This document shows positions 28,996 through 38,461 of a stretch of 64,000 bases of DNA, piece after piece. The position numbers were made by a program, and so were the translations under genes. The stretch is taken from positions 1,364,001 through 1,428,000 of the forward strand of contig NZ_PVYX01000002.1 in NCBI RefSeq assembly GCF_003001695.1, in the 5' to 3' direction. Numbering within the stretch: position 1 is the first letter of the stretch; each line of letters opens with the position of its first letter. The notes under the pieces are model-generated. The model did no database searches. It was not told the origin of the DNA and worked only from the letters and a program-made list of their open reading frames with translations. Source of the stretch: Flagellimonas meridianipacifica. GTDB taxonomy: Bacteria > Bacteroidota > Bacteroidia > Flavobacteriales > Flavobacteriaceae.

Positions 28996-30390
28996 ATGAA
29001 AAGAATACTTATAATTTTCTTGACAATATGTGTAGCATCTGCTTGTAGCGATGATTTCACGGATTTAGCACCTATTTCAAATCGGAATGAGGCAGATTTT
29101 TTCAACAATGAAGGAGACTTTATTGTATCACTAAATGCCAGTTATGCCGGGCTACAAGACAATGGAGTTTATGGAAGGGCATATTGGACTATGTTTGAAA
29201 TGCGGGGCGATAATACCGACCAAGGGCCTGATGCAACTGGACTGGCTAGGGTGTTCACAGAGATAAATGCTTTTACTGAAGATCCATTGAATGAACAGAT
29301 TGATGCCGCCTGGAGTGGCTCCTATCGGGTAATTGCGAATTGTAATGTGATTCTGGACCGAATTGGTTCGGCAGATTTTGATGAAGGGCTTAGAAACCGA
29401 ATCATCGGAGAGGCACTTTTCTTGAGATCTCTGATGTACTATCATTTGGCCATTGCATTTGGTAATATACCATTACAACTTACCCCGTTTGTGCCTGGTG
29501 ACGAGTTAACACAAGTGGATGCATCTACTATATATGCCCAGTTGGTATCAGACCTCGAAACCGCAGAAACTAACTTGCCCATTTCGTATCCCGATAGTGA
29601 TTTGGGCAGAGCTACAAGGGGTGCAGCCGCTACGCTTTTAGCCAAAGTCTTGCTGACCACTGGTCAGGACTCGGAAGCAGAGATTGTTTTACGTCGTATT
29701 GTTGATCAGTACGGGTATCAATTATTGCCAAATTACGCAGATCTTTGGGGAGCTTCGAACGAGAACAACGCAGAGTCCATTTTTGAGGTTCAGTTCATAA
29801 GCGGTGGAATCGGTCAAGGAAGTGCTTATTCGAACGATTTCTCTCCAAGCTCTTTTCTCCAAACAGGTCAAGGTTTTGGTCGAAATCGACCAACGGCTAC
29901 TATGCAGAATGCTTATGTAGCTGGTGATTTGCGATTTGAAGCGTCGATGGATACTACCTGGATTAATGCAGAGAGTGAGGTAGTGGTACAAAACTTCGTG
30001 ACTAAGTATGAAAGTGATCCTCCAATTGAAAATGATTCAGATATCAATTTTGTAGTCTTTCGATACGCCGATGTATTACTAATGCTTGCAGAAGCCATTG
30101 GTGAATCCCAAGAAAGTTACGATCTAATCAATCAAGTGCGCATACGTGCTGGGTTGACAGGTATTGATGCATCCACACCAGGAACTTTTGAGGAAAAGCT
30201 TCTGGATGAGCGTCAGGTTGAGTTGGCTTTTGAAAACCATCGTTGGCCGGACCTATTGCGATTTGGCGTGGCAACCGAAAAACTTATTGAGGCAGAATCG
30301 GATGTAATTGAACCAGCATCCATTCGCAACTTGTTCTTCATTCCCCAACGGGAACTGGATATCAATCCAAGTTTTATACAGAATGACTGA
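28996..30390 (+). CDS. SusD/RagB-family surface glycan-binding lipoprotein
   Basis: The protein has 464 residues and begins with a lipoprotein signal (MKRILIIFLTICVASAC, Cys17). The SusD fold is shown by the helical TPR-like region ending RNRIIGEALFLRSLMYYHLA, then GAAATLLAKVLLTTGQDSEA, and the C-terminal RagB block VRIRAGLTGIDAST with LLDERQVELAFENHRWPDLL and the final FFIPQRELDINPSF. It forms the lid of the SusC transporter whose gene ends 16 bp upstream. Ligand identity cannot be told. Confidence 0.96.
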   Translation: MKRILIIFLTICVASACSDDFTDLAPISNRNEADFFNNEGDFIVSLNASYAGLQDNGVYGRAYWTMFEMRGDNTDQGPDATGLARVFTEINAFTEDPLNEQIDAAWSGSYRVIANCNVILDRIGSADFDEGLRNRIIGEALFLRSLMYYHLAIAFGNIPLQLTPFVPGDELTQVDASTIYAQLVSDLETAETNLPISYPDSDLGRATRGAAATLLAKVLLTTGQDSEAEIVLRRIVDQYGYQLLPNYADLWGASNENNAESIFEVQFISGGIGQGSAYSNDFSPSSFLQTGQGFGRNRPTATMQNAYVAGDLRFEASMDTTWINAESEVVVQNFVTKYESDPPIENDSDINFVVFRYADVLLMLAEAIGESQESYDLINQVRIRAGLTGIDASTPGTFEEKLLDERQVELAFENHRWPDLLRFGVATEKLIEAESDVIEPASIRNLFFIPQRELDINPSFIQND

Positions 30391-30542
30391 AAGAACAATG
30401 CGTAATTATTTGAGTTAGTTTAGTTGATTCCACTTGTCATGAGCTACCCTACTTATGTATTAAATTTTAGACTAAGGATGTTAATTCAACTGTCTCAGTC
30501 AATTAACGAATAAACTGATTAAAAAGGTAAATGAAAGAAATC

Positions 30543-31436
30543 ATGAAGAAAAAGCTTACTGTTCTATGTCTTTTGCTTGGACTGATATTGGTCAATGCAC
30601 AAGAAAAAAAAGTATTGAACATCATTGCAATTGGAGCGCATCCAGATGATTGTGACGTGAAGTTTGGAGGGGCAGCTGCTCTTTTTGCCAAAATGGGTCA
30701 TAAAGTAAAATTTGTTTCCCTAACTAATGGTGATGCCGGTCACCAAAGAGAGGGTGGAGGTGCCTTGGCTAAACGAAGAAGAGCCGAGGCTAAAAGAGCT
30801 GGAAAAATTCTGGGAGTGGAATATGATGTGCTGGACAACCACGATGCGGAGTTGATGCCAACGCTTCACCTCAGACATCAAATAATTCGGAAAATACGTG
30901 AATGGGATGCAGATGTTGTTTTAGGCCATAGGACCAATGATTATCACCCTGATCACAGGAATGCCGGAATTGCAGTTCAAGACGCGGCCTATTTGGTGGT
31001 TGTTCCCAATGTAACACCGGATACTCCTCCATTAAGAAAAAACCCTGTTTTTTTATACATGAGTGACCGATTCCAAAAACCTTATCCCTTTTCAAAGGAT
31101 ATTGCTGTGGTTGTGGATGAAGTAATCGATAAAAAGGTCATGGCACTTGCCGCACATCAATCACAGATGTTTGAATGGTTACCCTGGGTAGGCGAGGGCA
31201 ATCTTGATGAAATTCCTGATGCTGAGGAAGAACAATTGGTATGGTTAAAACAACTTTGGGCTAAGGAAAGAGACTGGGATGATGAAGAATCCAAGGCTAT
31301 AGAAAAGTGGTATCCAAATCTAAAATCTTCTGATGCGAAGCATGTAGAATTTGTAGAAATATGTGAATATGGAAGGCAACCTACAGAGGAAGAGATAAAA
31401 GTTCTGTTCCCTATGTTAGGAGCAAGTGGAAAGTAG
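30543..31436 (+). CDS. Secreted PIG-L/LmbE-family deacetylase
   Basis: This protein of about 297 residues has a signal peptide (KKKLTVLCLLLGLILVNAQ). The PIG-L zinc site is seen as AIGAHPDDCDVKFGG near the N terminus and NDYHPDHRNAG about 100 residues later, the two histidines of HPDH being residues 139 and 142 counted from the upstream ATG at 30531. PIG-L enzymes remove the acetyl group from N-acetylglucosamine-type sugars. An exported form next to SusC/SusD points to deacetylation of the imported glycan in the periplasm. The ATG at 30531 adds four residues and is an alternative start. Confidence 0.9.
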   Translation: MKKKLTVLCLLLGLILVNAQEKKVLNIIAIGAHPDDCDVKFGGAAALFAKMGHKVKFVSLTNGDAGHQREGGGALAKRRRAEAKRAGKILGVEYDVLDNHDAELMPTLHLRHQIIRKIREWDADVVLGHRTNDYHPDHRNAGIAVQDAAYLVVVPNVTPDTPPLRKNPVFLYMSDRFQKPYPFSKDIAVVVDEVIDKKVMALAAHQSQMFEWLPWVGEGNLDEIPDAEEEQLVWLKQLWAKERDWDDEESKAIEKWYPNLKSSDAKHVEFVEICEYGRQPTEEEIKVLFPMLGASGK

Positions 31437-31473
31437 ATCTTAATTAAACGAACTAAAAAGCATTCTGCCACTT

Positions 31474-32739
31474 ATGGGCACTGATAACAAACCTAAAAGA
31501 TACTATCATATTATTGGATTGGTGATGTTGATATTCTTTGTGATATCATTTATTACCAACATCCTAAATTCCATTATTGTAGATGTGAAGAACAGTTTTG
31601 ACCTTAGCTTGTCTTTGACTGGGCTTTTGCCATTTGCCTTTTTTATCGCTTATGGGGTGATGTCCATACCAGCAGGATTTTTATCCGAAAAATATAGTGA
31701 CCGTAGATTATTGTCACTTTCATTTTTATTTATGGCCCTTGCCTCCTTGGTATTTACCCTTTTTCCGGGTTATGTGATATTCAGCATTACGCTTTTTGTA
31801 CTTGGAAGTTGTATGGCGGTGCTTCAGGTCATTATCAATCCAATGCTTCGCGCAGCTGGGGGAGAGGAGCACTTTGCCTTTAATTCTGTTTTGGCTCAAT
31901 TGGTGTTCGGGTTGGCCTCATTCTTGAGCCCATTTCTCTATAAATATGTGGTTGATGAAGATTCTACTGATGGTGGTTTGGCCAAGCTATTACGAGATGT
32001 GGTTTCTGAAGATTTACCTTGGGTGGGCCTGTATTTGGTTTTTTCTGGTATCGCTGTTTTGTTGCTCATAGTGGTCTTTCTTGTACGATACCCTAAATAT
32101 CAAAAGAAAGCTGATGAAGTGGCCGGGGATTCTCAGTCCTATATCAATCTCTTGAAAAATAAATGGACCCTGTTGTTCTTTCTGGGAATATTTTGCTACG
32201 TAGGAACAGAGCAGGGAGTTGGTAATTGGATTTCGCAATTTTTGTTTGAATACCATGGCTTGGATGCTCAGACCGTTGGAGCAGATACAGTAGCTTATTT
32301 CTGGGCCATGTTGACTATCGGTTGTCTTTTGGGCTTATTGCTTTTGAAGATTATGGACAGTCGAAAATTATTGATTGGAGCTACTTTAATCACCATGGTT
32401 TTTATCGTTTTAGCCCTGTTAGGCAATACAAGGACTGCTCTTTTTGCTTTCCCTGCGATAGGCTTCTTTATTTCGGTCATGTGGTCCATCATATTCTCCT
32501 TAGCGCTTAACTCGGTAAAAGAAAACCATGGCTCTCTCTCAGGAATACTATGTACCGGTATTGCTGGAGGCGCAATATTCCCATTGATAGTTGGAGGTTT
32601 GGGGCAACTAACAAATTTGCGGTTCGGTATGTTCTTCTTGCTGATTCCATTGGGATTCATTCTGTCCATTGGATTTTGGGCTAGACCCTTGGTGAACAAT
32701 AAAACCGTCAGTTTTAAAAAGGAAAATGTAGATGCATAA
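31474..32739 (+). CDS. Sugar:proton symporter of the major facilitator superfamily (FucP-like)
   Basis: A 421-residue protein with twelve hydrophobic segments. The first helix pair and following loop (FVISFITNILNSIIVDVKNS, then PAGFLSEKYSDRRLL, the MFS signature loop) and the FucP-type stretch GTEQGVGNWISQFL in helix 7 support a sugar MFS of the fucose/glucose/GlcNAc group. It would carry the monosaccharide or modified sugar from the periplasm into the cytosol. The stop overlaps the start of the ROK kinase gene by 8 bp, so transport and phosphorylation are coupled. Confidence 0.9.
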   Translation: MGTDNKPKRYYHIIGLVMLIFFVISFITNILNSIIVDVKNSFDLSLSLTGLLPFAFFIAYGVMSIPAGFLSEKYSDRRLLSLSFLFMALASLVFTLFPGYVIFSITLFVLGSCMAVLQVIINPMLRAAGGEEHFAFNSVLAQLVFGLASFLSPFLYKYVVDEDSTDGGLAKLLRDVVSEDLPWVGLYLVFSGIAVLLLIVVFLVRYPKYQKKADEVAGDSQSYINLLKNKWTLLFFLGIFCYVGTEQGVGNWISQFLFEYHGLDAQTVGADTVAYFWAMLTIGCLLGLLLLKIMDSRKLLIGATLITMVFIVLALLGNTRTALFAFPAIGFFISVMWSIIFSLALNSVKENHGSLSGILCTGIAGGAIFPLIVGGLGQLTNLRFGMFFLLIPLGFILSIGFWARPLVNNKTVSFKKENVDA

Positions 32740-33598
32740 AGAGGTATTGGGTGTAGACATTGGCGGAACCAACATCAAAGTTGGTCGTGTGGCCAAAGAT
32801 AATTTGGTACAAAAAGAAACCATTCAGGTCAATTCTTTGGAAACCGCCTCTCAAACTGTGGAACGAATGTTCAATGTAATTGATGCAGTACTTACTGATT
32901 CAGTAGAGTCCGTCGGAATAGGGGTTCCTGCCGTGGTAGACACAGAAACTGGGATTGCCTATGATGTACAGAACATTCCTTCTTGGAAAAGGATAAAGCT
33001 CAAGGAAATGGTACAACAAAGGTATTCACTTCCTGTCTATATCAATAATGATGCGAATTGTTTTGTAATGGGAGAACATTGGTTTGGAAAAGCAAAGCAC
33101 TATAACAATTGCATCGGATTGTCCATTGGAACTGGCCTTGGTATGGGTATTATCATAAATGGTGAATTATATGAAGGGGTCCTCTGCGGAGCTGGAGAAA
33201 TAGGTATGTTGGCTTATAAAAACAGTATCCTAGAGCACTACACAGGTAGTTTTTTCTTTCCCAACCAGTATGAAAAAAGCGCTAAAGCACTATATAATTT
33301 GGCTGAAGTGGGGGATAAAGAGGCGAGTGAGGCATTTGATGATTACGGTTGGCATCTAGGTGAGGCCCTTAAGAATATTTTGTACGCTTATGCTCCCGAG
33401 GCGATATTCCTTGGGGGTTCTATCAGCCAAGCATATCCCTATTTCAAATCCACCATGGAAATGGCTTTGAGAACATTCGCCTATCCAAAACAACTAGAAA
33501 AAACAATCATTGAGACATCAAATCTTCAAGATTCGGCCATTTTGGGGGCGGCAGCGCTCTGTCTTAATCAAAGAACGCATTTGAACATCAATACATGA
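32732..33598 (+). CDS. ROK-family sugar kinase (zinc motif absent)
   Basis: A 288-residue protein beginning with the ROK/ASKHA phosphate loop VLGVDIGGTNIKVG and carrying the catalytic region VYINNDANCFVMGEHWFG with its Asp, and SIGTGLGMGIIINGELYEG. The usual ROK zinc-binding CxCGxxGC cluster and the His in GEIGH are missing: the region reads CGAGEIGMLAYKNSILEHYT. A zinc-less subset of ROK kinases exists in Bacteroidota, so activity is likely retained. From context it may phosphorylate glucosamine or GlcNAc before NagB acts. Confidence 0.88.
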   Translation: MHKEVLGVDIGGTNIKVGRVAKDNLVQKETIQVNSLETASQTVERMFNVIDAVLTDSVESVGIGVPAVVDTETGIAYDVQNIPSWKRIKLKEMVQQRYSLPVYINNDANCFVMGEHWFGKAKHYNNCIGLSIGTGLGMGIIINGELYEGVLCGAGEIGMLAYKNSILEHYTGSFFFPNQYEKSAKALYNLAEVGDKEASEAFDDYGWHLGEALKNILYAYAPEAIFLGGSISQAYPYFKSTMEMALRTFAYPKQLEKTIIETSNLQDSAILGAAALCLNQRTHLNINT

Positions 33599-36249
33599 GA
33601 AAAACAATACTTGTAATTATTAGCTGCTTCTTAATAAAGGCCTGTGCTCAGGCTCCAAAAAAGGTCGATATTCAAATAGATAATAATATTGTGGGGGCTC
33701 CTATTACTTTAGGAATTCCATTCCCTATTGGTGAGCTTTACTCAGTTGATAATGTTCGATTACTTACCTCTAAAGGGCGGGAAATACCTTGCCAAACCAC
33801 AGAAGTCGCAACATGGTTACCTGCAGACGGGAGTGTTAAATGGATTTGGGTGTTCTTTTTTGCCGAAGAGACATCCAATTACATTTTGGAGTACGGCGAA
33901 GGGGTCGATCCCATACAAAGTCCCGATAGGATCATATCATCGAACAACATGAGACCAGGGGGAGGGGTAGAGGTAAACACAGGTCCTCTCTCGTTATCCA
34001 TAAATAAGTTGGGAAATGGGTTCTTGGATGCCGTTTACTTGGATTCTAATCAAAACGGCAGTTTTGAAAAGGAAGAGCGCATTGCCTCTGCTCCATCTGA
34101 AGGAAGAGGAACCTTTTTGGATATTCTTGATGACGCTGGAGTTGATTCCTCAAAAGCAATTATTAACGAAGTCTTTAGAGAAAAGGGTTCGGGACCCATG
34201 CATACCATTTTCAGAATAGAAGGCACTTACGTCTATAACAGAGAGGACAACAATATTTCTCCTTTTTCCATAAGATTACACACGTACGCAGGCAAAAGTT
34301 ACATTAAGGTTCTACATACCCTTACCTACACTGGGGTTCCAGATAAACATATAATTCAGGAAGGGGAACATGCTAATATCGCTACACAGAACAAAAAAAT
34401 TATTTCCGAAGATACTGCTGACGATCCTGGTTGGACCCAACCTAATGATCAAATAGCAGCCTGCGGTCTACAATTGCACTACGATTTGATGGATAATGTG
34501 GAGATTACTACGCCACTTTACGAAGGAGATTGGCACGTAAAAGGACCAAGCGTAGTTGAGACCATTAATCTTTCTGGAAATAGCAGCGCACAAGTATTAC
34601 AGAAGGGTCCTGAACGAGATAATGGACCCAGTTTGAGAAGTCTATATATGAATAGGTTCAAAAAAGAACCTTTTGAAGATAAAACTTCCAAAAAGAAGGA
34701 GTTCCGCGGTCTAATCTCCGAGGGGAAAAATATTTTGAAAGAAGCGGAAAGGGCCAAGGGTTGGATGAATATCAGTGACGGAAGACGTGGTATCAGTATC
34801 GGAATCAAGAATTTTCTGGAAGAATATCCTAAGGGAATCCAAATTAACCCAGCTACGAATACACTTTTAGGCAATATATGGCCCTCTGATGTTGGGGCGA
34901 TGAGTTTTGAGCGTAGCCATACATTGCTCGACGGAGGTATGCTAGGGAATTTTGCACAGGGCATCACAAAAACAACTGAGTTTATCTACTATTTCCATGA
35001 TGACAAAGACACCAATGAGGCTCTTGACAAAAAAATGGACTACGTCATCAATAGTCCGGTTGCTCACACTGACCCTAGTTGGTATATGGATTCAAAGGTC
35101 TATGGGAACATGGCACCTTATTCCAAAGAATATCCAGAATTTGAAAATGCTCTGCAATACAAATATGAATGGTTTTCATTCAATCAAAACCATCAACCAT
35201 GGTACGGAATGTTTGACTATGGAGACGGAAAAACCTATTACTTCAAAGGGCGATGGTACCAATGGACGAATAATGAACCGACCGTGGATTTTATGTTATG
35301 GACCAATTTCATGAGAACTGGTAACTCGAAGTATTACCGTATGGCCCAAGAAATGAGCAGACACACCATGGATGTGGATAATGTACATTGGCCCAAAAAG
35401 CGGAGCTATCTGGGTGAAATTAATGATGCCATAGACTTTTGGAACTATAAGGATGAACCTGAATCTACTCCGTATCTTGGAATTGGACGAAGACATGCCA
35501 ATGAACATTGGATTGCACTGTTGAGTGCCCATGTTTGGATACAGGGCTGGATAGCTTCATACTACTTGTCTGGAGACCATAGAGCTTTGGAAATTGCCAA
35601 AATGACTGGCGATACCTATATAAAGAGAATCTGGGGTGAGCATGACCTAAGAGGAAGAAGGCTCTATTTATCGGTATTGAATCTTGTTGAGCTTTATGAT
35701 GCCACCAAACTTCAGAGGTACAAGAAAGAATTGGATGAAAGAGTTGATTTAATGTTGGCTCTTCAACAGGAACAAGGAGGGAATCTTTTATTGGATAGAT
35801 TTGGCTATAGTCAGCCTTATGTGGCGTTGGGACTTTACAAATACTGGCAGATAACTGGGAGAAAAGAAGTGAAAAAAGCGCTTTTGGACCATGCAAGATG
35901 GGTACGGGATGTTCCTCCGCTAAACCATGAAATGGAATCCTACCTTGCGACCATCAACCCACTTTTAATCGGTTATGAATTTAGTGGTAAGCAGTCCTTT
36001 TTAAATGAAGCAATGAAAAGGGCCGAAATGCTTAAAGTAGGAAGGCTCTCCAAAGACTATAATGAGTTCACTGATATAGAAGTCTTCAATGATGCACTTT
36101 TGGAAGTTTCAAACCTTCCAAAAAGCAAAAAAGGCATTACCAACTGGGAAATAAATCAAGGGTTAAGAGTATTTGGATGGACCCATGCCTACAACATCCC
36201 TCAATTACTGTACTGGATGAAGAAAGAGAACAAAACTTTAAGCAAATAA
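33595..36249 (+). CDS. YetA/PcRGLX-like protein (putative exo-polysaccharide lyase, secreted)
   Basis: An 884-residue protein. The N terminus (KTILVIISCFLIKACAQA) is a lipoprotein-like leader. Residues 20-110 resemble the RIFT-barrel domain of the YetA/exo-rhamnogalacturonan lyase group (PITLGIPFPIGELYSVDNVR, LPADGSVKWIWVFFFA). A central beta-sandwich follows, and then a long alpha/alpha-toroid-like C-terminal region (for example HANEHWIALLSAHVWIQGWI). Family members cleave uronate-containing glycans from the end. The start overlaps the ROK stop by four bases (ATGA). In this locus it is the only candidate depolymerase, so it may define the substrate. Confidence 0.75.
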   Translation: MRKTILVIISCFLIKACAQAPKKVDIQIDNNIVGAPITLGIPFPIGELYSVDNVRLLTSKGREIPCQTTEVATWLPADGSVKWIWVFFFAEETSNYILEYGEGVDPIQSPDRIISSNNMRPGGGVEVNTGPLSLSINKLGNGFLDAVYLDSNQNGSFEKEERIASAPSEGRGTFLDILDDAGVDSSKAIINEVFREKGSGPMHTIFRIEGTYVYNREDNNISPFSIRLHTYAGKSYIKVLHTLTYTGVPDKHIIQEGEHANIATQNKKIISEDTADDPGWTQPNDQIAACGLQLHYDLMDNVEITTPLYEGDWHVKGPSVVETINLSGNSSAQVLQKGPERDNGPSLRSLYMNRFKKEPFEDKTSKKKEFRGLISEGKNILKEAERAKGWMNISDGRRGISIGIKNFLEEYPKGIQINPATNTLLGNIWPSDVGAMSFERSHTLLDGGMLGNFAQGITKTTEFIYYFHDDKDTNEALDKKMDYVINSPVAHTDPSWYMDSKVYGNMAPYSKEYPEFENALQYKYEWFSFNQNHQPWYGMFDYGDGKTYYFKGRWYQWTNNEPTVDFMLWTNFMRTGNSKYYRMAQEMSRHTMDVDNVHWPKKRSYLGEINDAIDFWNYKDEPESTPYLGIGRRHANEHWIALLSAHVWIQGWIASYYLSGDHRALEIAKMTGDTYIKRIWGEHDLRGRRLYLSVLNLVELYDATKLQRYKKELDERVDLMLALQQEQGGNLLLDRFGYSQPYVALGLYKYWQITGRKEVKKALLDHARWVRDVPPLNHEMESYLATINPLLIGYEFSGKQSFLNEAMKRAEMLKVGRLSKDYNEFTDIEVFNDALLEVSNLPKSKKGITNWEINQGLRVFGWTHAYNIPQLLYWMKKENKTLSK

Positions 36250-36250
36250 G

Positions 36251-38191
36251 ATGATGCGGAGTATATCTGAACTCAAAGGTTCCATTGATTTTGCTCAACC
36301 AGGGGCACTAGAGGAGACCCGATTCGAACGGGTGCACAACGTAATCTTTAAAGACTCTTCATTGGCTTCAATTGTAGTTGCCCATGAAATCGCAAGGCTG
36401 ATTAGGCAAAAACATGACAGTAATGATAATTGTATCCTAGGGCTGGCAACTGGTTCATCCCCTATAAGGGTATATGAAGAACTGGTACGAATGCACAAGG
36501 AGGATGGCCTTAGTTTTGAAAATGTAATCACTTTTAATTTGGACGAGTATTACCCCATGACCAAGGAAAACATCCAAAGCTACCATTACTTTATGCACGA
36601 ACACCTGTTCAATCATATCGATATTCCAGCTAAAAACGTTCATATTCCAGATGGTATGGTACCCATGCACGATTTGAATCAGTACTGCTCTCAATATGAT
36701 GCCCTTATCGATAAACATGGGGGGCTGGATTTCCAACTTTTAGGCATTGGTAGAACTGGCCATATTGGATTCAATGAACCAGGGTCGCACTATAATTCCA
36801 AAACGAGAAGTATAACCTTGGACCATATCACCAGAGTGGACGCAGCGCCTGCTTTTTTAGGAATAGACAACGTACCCAGAAAGGCCATCACCATGGGTAT
36901 AGGTACCATAAAAAAAGCCAAAAGAATAGTTTTATTGGCTTGGGGCACCAACAAAGCCGAAATAATCAAGGAGACCGTTGAAGGAGAAATTTCATCTGAA
37001 GTACCGGCAACTTATTTGCAGGAACACCCTAATACTACATTTGTGTTGGACCGTGCTGCATCTTCTGAACTGACCAGGATAAAAGAACCTTGGGTAGTTG
37101 GAGACTGTGTATGGGATAAAAAGCTAAAAAGCAAGGCCATTATATGGCTCTGTGAAAAGTTGAAAAAACCGGTACTTAAGCTTACCGACAAGGATTACAA
37201 TAATCATGGGATGGCCGACCTCTTGACCCAAGAGGGTTCCGCTTACGATATAAACATTAACATGTTTAACCGTTTGCAACATACCATTACAGGATGGCCA
37301 GGAGGAAAACCAAATGCTGACGACAGCAAAAGACCAGAAAGGGCTGTTCCAGAAAAAAAGCGAATCATAGTGTTCAGTCCTCATCCAGATGATGATATGA
37401 TATCCATGGGCGGTACTTTAGAGCGTTTGGTTGAACAAGGACACGAAGTGCATGTGGCCTATCAGACCACGGGTAATAATGCTGTAAGTAAGGAAGAGGC
37501 TATTAAATATGCAGAGGTCTGCCAGGCCCTGTATCAAAAATGGAGTGAAGACCCTTCTGAATCATTGATTAGGGAACTAACTGAACAAGAAAATATGGAA
37601 GCGGACTCAGAGGCAGTATTGGATTTGAAGAGACTCATTCGAGAAAAGGAAGCTATTGGAGCAACACGTTTTTTAGGTATTCCTGACCAAAACGTACATT
37701 TTTTGAAAATGCCATTCTATGGAACAGGAACTGCCAAAAAACGTAAGCTTTCAGAAAATGATGTTGACCTATTATCTGATTTGATAAAGACTATAAAGCC
37801 CCATCAAATTTTTGCTGCTGGTGATCTGGCTGATCCACACGGAACTCATAAAACATGTTTGGATGCTCTAAAATTGGCATTTAACAAGCTTAATGCAGAA
37901 GAGTTCATGAAAGAATGTTGGGTATGGTTATATAGTGGAGCCTGGGATGAGTGGAAAACACATGACATCGACATGGTGGTACCCATGAGTCCAGATCAGG
38001 TGGTCAAGAAGCGTAACGCCATTTTCTATCATCAATCTCAACTTAACCGAGTGATGTTCAGAGGGGATGATTCTAGGGAATTTTGGGTCAGGGCTGAGGA
38101 ACGCAACCGAAATACAGCAAAGAAGTACCATCAATTGGGTATGGCAGAATATGAAGCCTTAGAAGCGTTTAAACGTATGAAACTTGAATGA
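36251..38191 (+). CDS. nagB: Glucosamine-6-phosphate deaminase fused to PIG-L deacetylase domain
   Basis: A 646-residue two-domain cytosolic enzyme. Residues 1-280 are NagB: ILGLATGSSPIRVYEEL (phosphate loop), NLDEYYPM (catalytic Asp) and LLGIGRTGHIGFNEPGS (active-site His and Glu). Residues about 370-640 are a PIG-L/LmbE deacetylase: FSPHPDDDMISMGGTLER, then GDLADPHGTHKTCLDA. NagB turns glucosamine-6-phosphate into fructose-6-phosphate and ammonia; this long form is typical of Bacteroidota. The position of E. coli Asp141 is Thr here. The start is two bases after the preceding stop, so it is the last gene of the operon that begins with SusC or earlier. Confidence 0.93.
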   Translation: MMRSISELKGSIDFAQPGALEETRFERVHNVIFKDSSLASIVVAHEIARLIRQKHDSNDNCILGLATGSSPIRVYEELVRMHKEDGLSFENVITFNLDEYYPMTKENIQSYHYFMHEHLFNHIDIPAKNVHIPDGMVPMHDLNQYCSQYDALIDKHGGLDFQLLGIGRTGHIGFNEPGSHYNSKTRSITLDHITRVDAAPAFLGIDNVPRKAITMGIGTIKKAKRIVLLAWGTNKAEIIKETVEGEISSEVPATYLQEHPNTTFVLDRAASSELTRIKEPWVVGDCVWDKKLKSKAIIWLCEKLKKPVLKLTDKDYNNHGMADLLTQEGSAYDININMFNRLQHTITGWPGGKPNADDSKRPERAVPEKKRIIVFSPHPDDDMISMGGTLERLVEQGHEVHVAYQTTGNNAVSKEEAIKYAEVCQALYQKWSEDPSESLIRELTEQENMEADSEAVLDLKRLIREKEAIGATRFLGIPDQNVHFLKMPFYGTGTAKKRKLSENDVDLLSDLIKTIKPHQIFAAGDLADPHGTHKTCLDALKLAFNKLNAEEFMKECWVWLYSGAWDEWKTHDIDMVVPMSPDQVVKKRNAIFYHQSQLNRVMFRGDDSREFWVRAEERNRNTAKKYHQLGMAEYEALEAFKRMKLE

Positions 38192-38410
38192 CTTCGTTAA
38201 CATAAAAAGCCAAAATGAAGCTTTTATAATGCACTGGCCAATTGGCCAAGACTTGTGAAGCATCGATGAATACTTAATTTAAATTCTACAATTCTTTAAT
38301 TGCAATTGAAAACCTTGGTTTGATGGCACCTTTTCAATTGGAGAAGCTTCCTTTAATATTTCTCACATACGATATTCTACGCAAAAGATAATCAGAGTTT
38401 TTTTCAAAGA

Positions 38411-38442
38411 AAAAGCGATTCGTTAAAACACGAATCGCTTTT
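38411..38442 (-). terminator. Rho-independent terminator of the SDR transcript
   Basis: A perfect 12-bp stem (AAAAGCGATTCG / CGAATCGCTTTT) with an 8-base loop lies 20 bp beyond the stop of the minus-strand SDR gene, followed on that strand by a T-rich run. It may also end readthrough from nagB on the plus strand. Confidence 0.8.
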
Positions 38443-38461
38443 GTTCCATGCTTTTGATGGG

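Noticed and set aside
38202..38228. AT-rich hairpin just after nagB (ATAAAAAGC / GCTTTTAT)
   Set aside because: The stem has almost no GC pairs and no T-run after it; the stronger hairpin at 38411-38442 is the better terminator.
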